NCBI GenBank assembly: GCA_022813625.1
Contig: JAKLMB010000022.1
Span: 644,671 to 708,670, forward strand
From: Aaosphaeria pasadenensis
Taxonomy: Eukaryota; Ascomycota; Dothideomycetes; Pleosporales
Reading direction: 5' to 3'
Length of the DNA stretch: 64,000 nucleotides
The notes under the pieces are model-generated. The model saw only the letters and a program-made list of their open reading frames with translations, had not been told where the DNA came from and made no database searches. Within the stretch, counting starts at the first letter, position 1. Each line of letters starts with the position of its first letter. Shown here piece by piece: positions 1 to 9,259 of the stretch. The position numbers were made by a program, and so were the translations under genes.

Positions 1-401
1 GCGTGCTCGCCATCTACCTTCTACCACCGTCGCCGTTGTCATCGTCGCGATCGCCGGATATAATGCAATTGTCATGAAGCTTGTTGCTCTTGATACTGCA
101 GGATAGGAGCTCTTGGGGATGGATGGGAGGGGTGGATCAATATGGCCGATGAACTTGGCTTGTATGGGACCACATCTCATCAAGCTATATAGTTGGCATG
201 GTCTCTCCCATCCGACCATATACATTCCATACCGGGATTTTACATCAGTCTCCAAGAGTCTGGGGAGAAGCTCAAGGCTCTTGCGATTCGCACGATGATG
301 GGCAACGCGGTAGCGGTCGCAGCACCAGACTTCGGATGCGACACGCGCGTATCAACATGGACAAAGTGGACAATGGCACTGACAAGGAAAATGTAGCTCA
401 G
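1..401. other. Window edge; unresolved 5' part of the TVP15-like gene
   Basis: The 5' exon or exons of the COPI-associated gene should lie here, but I could not fix them. A branch-point-like CACTGAC near 376 and the acceptor CTCAG ending at 401 show that an intron runs into the first recognised exon at 402. Positions 2-109 hold a short open frame with a hydrophobic valine/isoleucine/alanine stretch that ends in TAG; it could be an exon or the tail of another gene. No other gene is supported. Confidence 0.4.
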
Positions 402-1044
402 ATATCATTCTCGGTGTTTACCTCGTCATCTTCGGTGCTGGTAAGATAGCTCACTCTAAGGCATCGCCAAGCTCTCTGGAAATCGTGCTAATGACTCTCT
501 AGGAACTGCCCTCCTTGGTGCGTATTTGTCATGTCCCTTCGTATAAACAAACTTTAGGCTCTGCGATAGTTGAGCTTCAGTGGACAGAGTCATGCTGTCG
601 GCGCCGTCTCACCTTCCCAGCCCAAGGTCTCTCTGGTAGTATGCACTAGTTACTGACGATCCGGAACAGAGATCCAGATCCCACCGCAAGTTGCGCGTTA
701 TGCATCTTTCATGTTCTCGTTCCTCGGACGTGGAGTCTGTACGTATATCTATCTTCTATTATTTATTCCTACTGTGCGCGGACAAGGCTAACTGTATGAT
801 GCAGTCTACATTTTCATTGGCTCCGTGATTGTCGGGCCGGGATGGTTCCGCTGGCTCCCCGGCACGATTGTCGGTGTCATTGGCATCGGCTATGCCGTGC
901 TCGAGTACATCCCGTCGATTGAGCCCCCGGCCAATATGCGGTAAGCAATACATCATAACCACCCAAATCTGACGGCCGAAGCCGAACAATACCCTGACCG
1001 ATCACAGTGACGCGGACGCTGGCTGGGGCGCCGAACAGGTCTAA
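402..1044 (+). CDS. COPI-associated / TVP15-like Golgi membrane protein (5'-partial)
   Basis: This is the C-terminal part of a small multi-span Golgi membrane protein of the COPI-associated family (yeast Tvp15 type), thought to act in Golgi vesicle traffic. Exons I can join are 402-440, 503-517, 670-738, 805-940 and 1008-1044; all junctions are GT-AG and in phase. The spliced frame reads hydrophobic strands (IILGVYLVIFGAGTALLE, then FMFSFLGRGVFYIFIGS), then GIGYAVLEYIPSIEPP, and ends in DADAGWGAEQV, the tail I recall as typical of fungal members. The second exon is only 15 nt. The N-terminal exon or exons were not resolved, so the start is missing. Family assignment is firm on the C-terminal half; the exact cellular role is known only by family. 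Confidence 0.75.
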
Positions 1045-1592
1045 CCGTGATCACTCGCCCACCTGGTCTCATCCCAGCCCAGCTCACGCCCAAGCCCAGG
1101 GGGGCCACGCGGTTGAGGATGGCGTTTGTATGATTCCTCCTGCAGATCTGGCTGGGGACTTGAAGAGAGGGGGCGGGAGGGGGTGACTTTGGGGGTACCT
1201 GCGTGGTACCTGCCGAGTAGTCAAACTCAACGTCAAGTCAAGAAAAGGGACGCAGGTGTACAGGGTCGATGGCTGGTTGGATGTATGTATGTTTGTATGG
1301 AGGTCGATATGACGACACCAAGGGGAATTGCTGTGCGATTAGAACGGACGGAGGGGGTCGTCAGTCGCTATTGAACGTTGTCCATGTTCATTGAAAGATG
1401 GGAGGGATGCCCCTTAAGAGAAGGGAAAGGGGAAGGGGAGGGAGGGACTGAAGGGGGGTTATTTCCGCTGAAGTGGTATCCGGGATCCTATATTCCCTCC
1501 ACGATGCAGCTATCCTGGCGTCCATCATCGTCGTTTTATCAACTGTTGTTTTGTGTCGTCGATCTCTCTAAGATTGTAGATTTATAGATCTT

Positions 1593-1616
1593 GATTGATT
1601 GATTGATTGATTGATT
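1593..1616. repeat. (GATT)6 microsatellite
   Basis: Six perfect tandem GATT units are seen directly. It lies in the intergenic region after the TVP15-like gene. Confidence 0.9.
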
Positions 1617-1751
1617 CCCCTCCCTTCCCTTCCACCTTTCCTTCCTTTTGCGCTAGATGCTCCGGATCGCGAACAAGGCGGCGGCAGTCCGAACGAGTAA
1701 CAATCGATGAAAACGTACCACATCATGCATGCCAACGTCTCTCTCCCCCTC

Positions 1752-1760
1752 TTATCTGAT
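1752..1760 (-). promoter_or_regulatory. SREA-type GATA site (ATCWGATAA match)
   Basis: The plus strand reads TTATCTGAT, the reverse complement of ATCAGATAA, which matches the ATCWGATAA consensus known for fungal siderophore GATA repressors. It is 2.77 kb upstream of the start codon of the window's own SREA-family gene. Autoregulation is possible, but one 9-base match is weak alone and binding is inferred. Confidence 0.4.
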
Positions 1761-3340
1761 CTCTGAGGTGATCGGGAAGGGAAGGGAAGTTTGGAAACTT
1801 TATTTATGATTTGGGTGGTGTGCATGTGCCATGAAGGGGTCATCCGTCTGGTCGGTGTACCAGAGGGCATATACATGGGTTGTGAATGCCTGGTGATTGG
1901 ATGGATGGGCTCGGGATGGCGTTCGGGATGGTCGGCATGTTCGGGAGGGGAGGGATGGGTGGATGGGTATGGATGTTTGCGGTGGTGATGTAATGTATCT
2001 GCTCTGTAGACATATAGTACCTGGGGTGCTGGATTATAGTGGTGACTGATCGTATGGGAATAACTCGGGCGCACAGGTGGCTGGGGGACCAATTGCTCTC
2101 ATTTAGGGTAGGCAGATTGTCGCATGTAAGCCGAGAGGGAAGTAGAGCGTGACTACGTTGTATGTACTGGAGAAGTACTCTGTGTATCTACGAGTACAGT
2201 ACCGTGTACAAGTAGTGGGAGGGGGAGACAAGCCGAGAACCGATTTGGCGGAATAGACGCTGTGCATTAGCATTGCTAGGCTGGCTGGCCTGGGGCAAAT
2301 TAATTTAAGAGAAGAAAAAAAACTTTTTTCAAGTTGCTGTTTTGATTTTTTTTCTTCATCTGCCTTTTGGGATGGTGTTCAGGTACAGCGGAGTACAGTA
2401 ATACACGGAGGAGATACTTGGAGTGGGTAGTCACCAAATCGGACACACGTGGGCAGCGACGGGCAACAAAGCCGCCTATGACAGACGTTTCCATGTTTGC
2501 TGGAGGAGTACGAGTAGCTTAATACTAGTCACGCCTATCTAATTGGGTTAATGGCAGCTGAACCAAGGCCTAGGGAAGGGTTACGAGGAGGCCATTACGG
2601 GAGAGAGAAAAGGATGGGACCGGACTTGGTTCTCAGTCGTCCGACAAGTCCGACCTCGAATCTCGTGCGCCAATCGTACATTTTGATAGGGATAGAAGGC
2701 AGGAAAACAAATCATAATTATTAACTAGGAGGTCTTTACAGTATTTGTATTATTACTTTTTGACATTTATTGCTACAGAACGTTGTGTTCTGATGATCAT
2801 TGTAGTAGAGGGTAGGCATGGAGACTGGAGAGACCTTGGGATTTGTTGCTTAGAATCAGAAGTGACGTGATTCGTCCGCGTGCAGACTTCCGTTCACCGA
2901 TATTTTGATAGTCGATAGTCGATACCTGTTCACTTCTTTCACTTCAACAAACACTAAAAGACGATAGTATAGTTAACTAGTAGTTTCTGCGAACTATTAC
3001 TATTACCACTGTTAACCTTGGTCGATTCAAGTAATTAATCAGACTGTCTACTTAGCTACTTGTCGCAATAATACGAGTAATCAATTAGGTAGCCATCTTA
3101 CTTGTATTAGTCCACATCATCGCCATCGCCAGTTAGTCATTCCATCTTGTCTGCCGGTGGTTGCAATGTCATCCATCTGTCTGCCCTGAATATCCTCTCC
3201 AGGTCGCCAGCTCTCCTTTTGTCATTCGTGTCTGCACACACACACACCTGCACTCTGCACTCTAACTCTGCACTCCTCTGCAACCTGCACGCCTCACACG
3301 CTGCCTGGTTCCCACACATTCACCCTTCCCTTCCCTTCCC

Positions 3341-3372
3341 CTACCTTACCCTACCCTACCCTACCCTAACCT
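3341..3372 (+). repeat. CCCTA tandem tract 1
   Basis: Tandem ACCCT units are seen directly in the presumed sreA leader. The opposite strand is (TAGGG)n and so could form a G-quadruplex. Confidence 0.7.
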
Positions 3373-4260
3373 ACCTCCCTTCCCCCCCACTTTATTAATC
3401 GTCCGTCACTCTTCATCTCCATTCTATTTTCTACCCATTCGAGTAACCTCACGGAGCATCTAACCACTACTCGACTACACGATACTACACACTTAACCAC
3501 ACTTACTCATTCCCAATTTACCCAGTCTGGTCTGGCCTATTTCCAATCCTCTCCTCACAGTCCAATTACCCGTCTCGCATTACTACAACAAAAGCACCGT
3601 CCATCACTTCCACATCCCACTTCACGTATTCCTTTGGCAATGACGAAATTTCTATCTCTCTAATTGTCTGACATCTAAACTCCCTCGTCACCGCCACTAT
3701 CCGTTATAACAAAATCCATTCCTCCCATCTACCACTACCTCCTTACGAATACCTCTACTACCACTACTACTACTCGTACCGCTCTTCTACTTCCACTACT
3801 ACCACACGCGACGGCTACATCTTCTTCTCCATCTCGTTCGTCCGTCGTTGCACCCCTTCCAAGACCAGTCAAGATCTGGCCACCCGCAGCCTACACACAC
3901 CTAAACGCCTCCGACCACCACGCCAACGCCTACGCCTACGTTCCTCACTACTACCACCACTACCGGTAGTTTACTAGGATTACTAGTATTACTACGAGTA
4001 CGATTACTACCACCATCTACCATCATCTATCTATTACTCCGTACTTCTACTACTACTATACCACCACGACAACCTGCTTTCGCATAGCTACCTACTCACG
4101 CAACACCTTCTCCCCATATCTCCCCTTCGCTCACTCTCCTCACCCTCTCACTTGACACTCACATCACTCACTCCTTTGTTCGCTGGATCACGCTGTACCG
4201 CCACACACGTCGCCGTCCATCAGGTGCCTTGCCTCCTACTTACCCACAAATCCACACCCC

Positions 4261-4288
4261 CCTACCCTACCCTACCCTACCCTACCCA
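4261..4288 (+). repeat. CCCTA tandem tract 2
   Basis: Five successive CTACC/CCCTA units are seen directly, about 240 nt before the sreA start codon. It repeats the motif of the tract at 3341. Confidence 0.7.
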
Positions 4289-4526
4289 CGAGACGTTCCC
4301 TCCACTCGCTCCATCTTGACTTTCCTTGTCCCTCACGCTACTTCTGTACCCACGTTTCGGGAACTCTTATTAGTCTCCCCATACGCACTTAACGGGCCGA
4401 CTATCTGGATATCCAATCCCCAAGTCCACGTTCCTATCTTCTTACACTTCCCCCCTTTGCCGCACTTGCTGGTGCTGGACGGCACTTTGCGGTCCTCTTC
4501 GCCACCTTTCACTCCTTTATCGTGAT

Positions 4527-6333
4527 ATGGCGCATGGTTCTGGGAGCGGAGGCACGTCCTTGGCTCCTACCCCTACCCATCCTCATCACCTATCTAGAGA
4601 ACACAGCAAGGAGGACATCGAAATGGCGGAGAACCTCAGTCTCCTAAATAACTCACAAGATCATCACTCTCGAAAACCCGAACTCAGCCCTCAGCTCCAA
4701 CAGCAGCAGCAGCCCCAGAAGCCGCTGTCTCCGCAGGCTGCCGTATCACCGCCACCCCAGCAGCAACAGCAACCGCAACACCAACAAAGCCCAAAGCCGC
4801 ACGTCTACCACTCTCTCCAGGATACCGTCCCGCTGCAGACACCCGAACAGCCAGAAGACGCACCCACGCCTGCCACGATAGCCTCGACAACAAGAAGCAC
4901 CGCTCCGCTAGGGAATGCGCCAGTGACCGGTCAGACCTGCAGGTACGTCCCCCATAATTCAATCACGCTGTAGGCGCGCCTTTGTGCGCTATCGCCAGAC
5001 ACACGATCACTCATATCTTGAAATCTTTGACGCTGATGGGAATGCAGTAATTGCGGGACGACGAGAACGCCCCTGTGGCGCCGCTCACCGACTGGAGAGA
5101 CCATTTGCAATGCATGCGGCCTGTATCTCAAGGCGCGCAACCAATCGCGACCGACCAATCTAAAGCGCAACACCGGCCCGCACCCCATAGATCAAGGCCA
5201 CCAAAGCCCTACGCCTGGCCAGAGTTTCGACCGAACTGGCTCACCCACAAACTCTGCCGGTCCATCCAGAGGCCAAACGTATGTCAGCGCTGAGCACGTC
5301 GCTTCTGGGACTTGCCCGGGTGGGGGCAGATGCAACGGCACGGGAGGTCAGCAAGGCTGCAATGGCTGCCCGGCGTTCAACAACCGAGTTTCCAAGACCG
5401 CCCAGTTTGCGTTGGCACAAGCAAACGCCACTGCAGGATCCAGCGACGGACCGAGTGGGGGCGAGGGAAGTGCTCAGTCGGCCGTTGCAGGGACAGCCGC
5501 CATTCCAGCTTGTCAGAATTGTGGAACGACGATCACGCCGTTGTGGAGGAGAGACGAGGCTGGGCATACAATATGCAATGCTTGTGGTAGGTGGAATGGT
5601 TGCTTGTCATGTCTTTTATGAAGGTTTTGCGTTGTGGATGTGCAGACGATACTGACAAGTCAATGCAGGGCTATACTACAAACTTCATGGCGCACACCGC
5701 CCGGTCGCGATGAAGAAACAGGAAATCAAACGCCGCAAACGTGTGGTACCTGCAACTGGAGATGCTACCGCCTCGTCCATAGCAAGCACCTCTCCACAAC
5801 AACGTGCCGCCGAGACCCCACGATTCGAGCACTCCGTCTCACCAGACCCCGCCACCGCCATCGAATCCAGCGAGAGCTATGCGCCGTCTCCGGAACCTCC
5901 TAGGGGTCCTATCGCCGTCGACTTCACAAACTACAACACCAGAAATAACCCGTCCGTTACCTCCCACCCGCAGGGTCCTGCAACACCGTCCGGCATGGTC
6001 CCTGGTGCGCCCTCGCCCCGAAAACGGAGCCTCAGTGCCCATCTCGAAGAAGAGAAGCCATCGACACCCGTAAACCCTATTCCTCACCGCCCGAACGCCA
6101 TCTCCTCAATCCTGAATCATCCCACGGATGCACCCGAAACAAACATCGATCCATCACTTTCACACTCGCACCCTGCCCGCACACACTCTGCCGCAAACTC
6201 GAACGCTTCGAGAACCAGTCCCGCCTCGCAGGAGGACAAGTTCGCAAGGAGAGATAGGCTGAGGCGCGAAGCCGAGGCCATGAGAGAGGAACTAGCAAGG
6301 AGGGAGAGGGAATTGGAACAAATGGGTGATTGA
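4527..6333 (+). CDS. sreA: Two-finger GATA repressor of siderophore/iron uptake (SREA/SRE/URBS1 family)
   Basis: Iron-sensing GATA transcription factor that in this family represses siderophore synthesis and iron uptake when iron is sufficient. Exons 4527-4942, 5048-5586 and 5669-6333 join in phase to 539 aa. Finger 1 uses C138/C141/C159/C162 and finger 2 uses C294/C297/C315/C318, both Cx2Cx17Cx2C with TPLWRR. Between them lies the family hallmark, a Cys-rich cluster (C228, C234, C243, C246) thought to bind iron. The N-terminus is Gln/Pro-rich and disordered. The C-terminus ends in an Arg/Glu coiled coil (about residues 510-538), also typical of SREA. Introns interrupt both fingers, one near the start of finger 1 and one after the last Cys pair of finger 2. 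The start codon has a stop one nucleotide upstream in another frame. Confident family call; target genes are inferred. Confidence 0.95.
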
Positions 6334-7660
6334 TTTCGCCAAAACGGGGGGCACGCATTACAGTTTTTTCTCCGACACGACACAGCAGGCCAAAAAAAAG
6401 TAACATGACCAAAAAAGGTGTATTGGGAACTTTTCAAAAAACCAACTTTTAGCGTGCACAATCCGGAGTAGACTGGGATCAAAAACTGTTTTTCTTCTTC
6501 TTGCTTTGCTAGATGTAGACATGGGGGGGGATGCCTGTCGTTGTCCTGCCAGACTGTCTGTCTCTTCTCATGTCTTTACTTTTTGTCTCCTCCAATCCGG
6601 TTTTTTTGTTCCTTTGTTGCGTTCTCCATGCGTCACGATACTACTACGGGGGCTCTTCTTCTTCATTCTTCGGAAACTCTTTTTTTCAAGCACGGGAAAT
6701 CAACGACGTTATGAATTTGGGAAATAGGTTCAATGACAGGGAAGGGATTTAACTCGGTCAAAGGATAGGGTCTATCTAATTGATTTATATTCGTCGGTGC
6801 GTCCGACTTTGTCGCTATTCGTTCCACGTTTCTTGCTTTGAAAAATATAAAGCAGGGCGGGGTGGGGGAGGTGGAGATGATGTGATGGATGAATGAACCC
6901 ACATTCGACTGTTTCACTCGAATTATGCGGGGAGGAATGGGGGAGTGGCTGTTTGTTGTTGGTAAATGACATTCTACCTTCGTTGACTACAAGGAGGTAT
7001 GTCATTGATCCGTGGAGAAGGGAAAAGGGGAAGAGAACTCAAAGACAAAGTAGTTCACTGCACCTCGACTGTTCGAAATCTTTTGTCCTCGAACTACGAG
7101 CAAACCTTCCCCCACACCAACCTCCACCTCACCATCTTACGAACAATCGTTCCCCTCCGACTGTTTCCATTATACATCTTGTTGTGTCTGTATGCCAGCC
7201 AGCTCATTCTTCACCCATATGGACAGGTAAACATGATTACGAAATAAGCAATCAAGCAACCTTGGAAGCATTGCACGGCCCATCACCAATTCACTCGTTC
7301 TGTTTCGACCGGTCAGTCGGGTGTGGTAGGATGGGCGTAAGTCAGTATAACGATGAGGGCTTTACTCGCGGTGCTGTGTATGCATGTTCGGTTGAGTGAG
7401 CATGAGGGAAGGAGGGATGGAGGTTCTAACACACTGTTTGCTTTCCAGGAGATGATTTTTTTCGATGGTGTATATTATAGAGTACACTCTATGTGCACCA
7501 TGAGAGAGTGTGACTCAGTCTATCCAAATCGCATCTCCAAACATATCAAACCGTCCTCCGAATCCAGAGAGAAAAACTTTCGATGCTTACATTCAAAGCA
7601 CCAAGAAAGAGTGAACTTCCACGATGAACACAAGCATGCATCCATCAAATATTCACTCTT
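6334..7660. other. 3' UTR and spacer after sreA
   Basis: T-rich and A-rich sequence follows the sreA stop, with an ACACAG-rich stretch and poly-A runs near 6395-6440 suited to 3' processing. Frames of up to 168 codons overlap each other on both strands with no domain or codon signal. I see no gene here. Confidence 0.5.
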
Positions 7661-7769
7661 ATCCCATCTCATCATCTCACCTCACCTCACCACACCATAC
7701 CCTCACACCCTCAAATGCCCACCCCTGATTGGCCGCACACACCTCACACGTGACCTCCCATAACCTCCC

Positions 7770-7778
7770 TTATCAGAT
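7770..7778 (-). promoter_or_regulatory. SREA-type GATA site (ATCTGATAA on minus)
   Basis: TTATCAGAT on the plus strand is a full match to the reverse of ATCWGATAA. It is 81 nt from a second identical site at 7851. Both lie within the inverted-repeat cluster 1.4 kb after the sreA stop and 1.5 kb before the GH47 start. Function is inferred. Confidence 0.4.
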
Positions 7779-7789
7779 CCCCGGGCTCA

Positions 7790-8190
7790 CTTCACGGTCA
7801 CCGCCATCCACACTTTTCCCCCAAACCTTCCTAATCCGGCAACTCATTCTTTATCAGATCGACTTTGGGACGGTGAACCCGCTGACTTGCCGACGGTGAA
7901 GTGAAAGGCCACGCGATCTACACTTTTTCGTCTCACCTACCGTATTAGGAAGGTTAAGTCACATGATAGATACGAAGCAAGCGGAGAGTTACCGGATTAG
8001 GAAGGTTAAAGAAAGGTGTGGATTGCAGGGCCTGAGTTCACCGTACCCAGGGAACGTGGGAAGAGGTGAACAACCTGCCTAATGCGGTAATTTAATGGAT
8101 TTGCCGTCGATTACGGTGGCCCATCTGTTCACCGCGCCAAGGGATGTGATAATGTGTTCACTGCTTTTTATGTAGGTGAACATGCGTGAT
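7790..8190. repeat. Inverted-repeat cluster with CCTAATCCGG and GTTCACC motifs
   Basis: Four copies of a 16-nt core occur: AACCTTCCTAATCCGG at 7824-7839 (this orientation), its complement CCGTATTAGGAAGGTT at 7940-7955, CCGGATTAGGAAGGTT at 7992-8007, and a variant AACCTGCCTAATGCGG at 8072-8087. The first and third sit in arms of about 40 nt that also share ATCCACAC and AACTC, forming a large imperfect foldback. GGTGAAC/GTTCACC heptamers recur around them (for example near 7874, 8036, 8066, 8128 and 8174). It may be a decayed transposable element or a dense regulatory array. Confidence 0.6.
7851..7859 (-). promoter_or_regulatory. SREA-type GATA site (ATCTGATAA on minus)
   Basis: A second TTATCAGAT with the same orientation as the site at 7770. 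It lies just inside one arm of the foldback repeat cluster. A close pair of full-length sites is less likely by chance than a single one, but binding is not shown. Confidence 0.4.
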
Positions 8191-8304
8191 GTAGAAGGTT
8201 TAAGGGGGTATGTCCACGTTTGTTAGGGTGGGGAAAAAGGGCTTGCTGCGTTTAATGGGGATTTAGGGAGTTTCCTGGTGGGGAAGGTTAGGTGGTGGTT
8301 GTGG

Positions 8305-8352
8305 AGATGGGATGGATGAGATGGGATGGATGGGATGGGATGGGATGAGATG
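8305..8352. repeat. GGGATGGAT tandem tract
   Basis: Imperfect tandem repeats of GGGAT/GGATG are seen directly in the intergenic region. Confidence 0.8.
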
Positions 8353-9001
8353 TACGGACTCGTCATTTTGTATCTTGAATGCGAGATGATCTCCGGAAGT
8401 AATGGGTTGAAATGTTAATTAGTTTCCTATGTCTCTTGTTGTACGCCGGCGGCACGGTACGACTTGTAGAGTTAAGGACCCTTTTTGTACGCATCACAAT
8501 CTTCCACCTCTTTTACTCCATCACACCAACAAGACATGATACATATCATACAATCAGACAGCCACATCCAAACTCACGCGCCATCAACCTCACTCTCTCC
8601 ACTCACCAAACCAGCACCTCCAAAATCCTCGGCTAGATTAGGGGGCACGTCAACCCTTCTCGGCGCTGGGCCTTCCCCATCCGGCATAGCCTACATAATC
8701 TCCATCGTATCTTTTCCCTCCGCCATCCAAACATGATCAGAGAAAAGTCTTGGGGCTAAGATATCCTAAGTCCCTCGGCTGCTTAATAAAAACGAAATGT
8801 CGTTCGCCTCGCGCATCCGCGCCCCTCCCCCTAAGGTCGCTGACGCGCTGTGTTGCATGCAAAGACACACGGCCATGAGTCGGTTTCTGAGTGCCAGCGG
8901 CTGCTGTGCGAGGCGAGGATAACGAAGGAAGGTATTGTGTATTGCTTGTTTGATTTGATTTGGGCGTCGGTGGGTTATCGCGGGTGCTAAAGAGGTGGTA
9001 T

Positions 9002-9055
9002 TATCGCATCGCATCGCATCGCAACGCATCACTGCGCATCGCAGCGCATCACTGC
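9002..9055. repeat. GCATC tandem tract
   Basis: Repeated GCATC units, some spaced by ACT or GCA, lie 205-260 nt upstream of the chosen GH47 start. Confidence 0.85.
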
Positions 9056-9259
9056 TTGAGCGTGGGACAAAGCCCGGGAAGATTCGACGAGCAGTCAGTC
9101 CATCGATGGGCTTGCTATATTATACCCTTCACGCATTTTGAATCCATATTCAGTCTTTCCAAGCAACGAGGATACCCGGAAGCTGGTAATATCATTATCG
9201 CAAACCACATAAGTCGCCATCCAAAACGGGATCTCACGACGACAACAAACAACTATATA

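Larger units (their letters stand above)
1045..3100. other. Intergenic region upstream of the sreA leader
   Basis: About 2 kb without a supportable gene. It holds a (GATT)6 microsatellite at 1593-1616, GGATGG-rich sequence at about 1895-1985, and one match to the SREA-type site at 1752-1760. Frames of up to 174 codons on the minus strand are low-complexity and lack gene-like composition. It probably contains the 3' UTR of the TVP15-like gene and the distal promoter of the GATA gene. Confidence 0.5.
3101..4526 (+). promoter_or_regulatory. Pyrimidine-rich promoter / long leader of sreA
   Basis: About 1.4 kb of strongly C/T-rich plus-strand sequence precedes the GATA gene, as expected for a long fungal transcription-factor leader. 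Two CCCTA tandem tracts stand out (about 3341-3372 and 4261-4288). The open frame at 4229-4525 has no ATG, so it is not a uORF. No start site can be placed from sequence alone. Confidence 0.45.
8191..9259 (+). promoter_or_regulatory. Promoter region of the GH47 gene
   Basis: No gene is seen. It contains a GGGAT/GGATG tandem tract at about 8305-8352 and a GCATC tandem tract at 9002-9055. The GH47 reading frame stays open back to 8960, but that part encodes low-complexity sequence from the GCATC tract. I therefore place the start at 9260, immediately before a transmembrane anchor. Confidence 0.5.

Noticed and set aside
1126..2092. Frames of 69-174 codons between the TVP15-like gene and sreA
   Set aside because: Low-complexity, overlapping on both strands, without domains.
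4229..4525. 98-codon open frame ending one nucleotide before the sreA ATG, a possible uORF
   Set aside because: The frame has no ATG; it opens at TTG in a pyrimidine-rich leader and encodes low-complexity Pro/Thr/Ser sequence.
8960..9259. N-terminal extension of the GH47 frame by 100 codons
   Set aside because: It is encoded by the GCATC tandem tract and upstream spacer; the ATG at 9260 directly precedes the membrane anchor and gives the usual family length.
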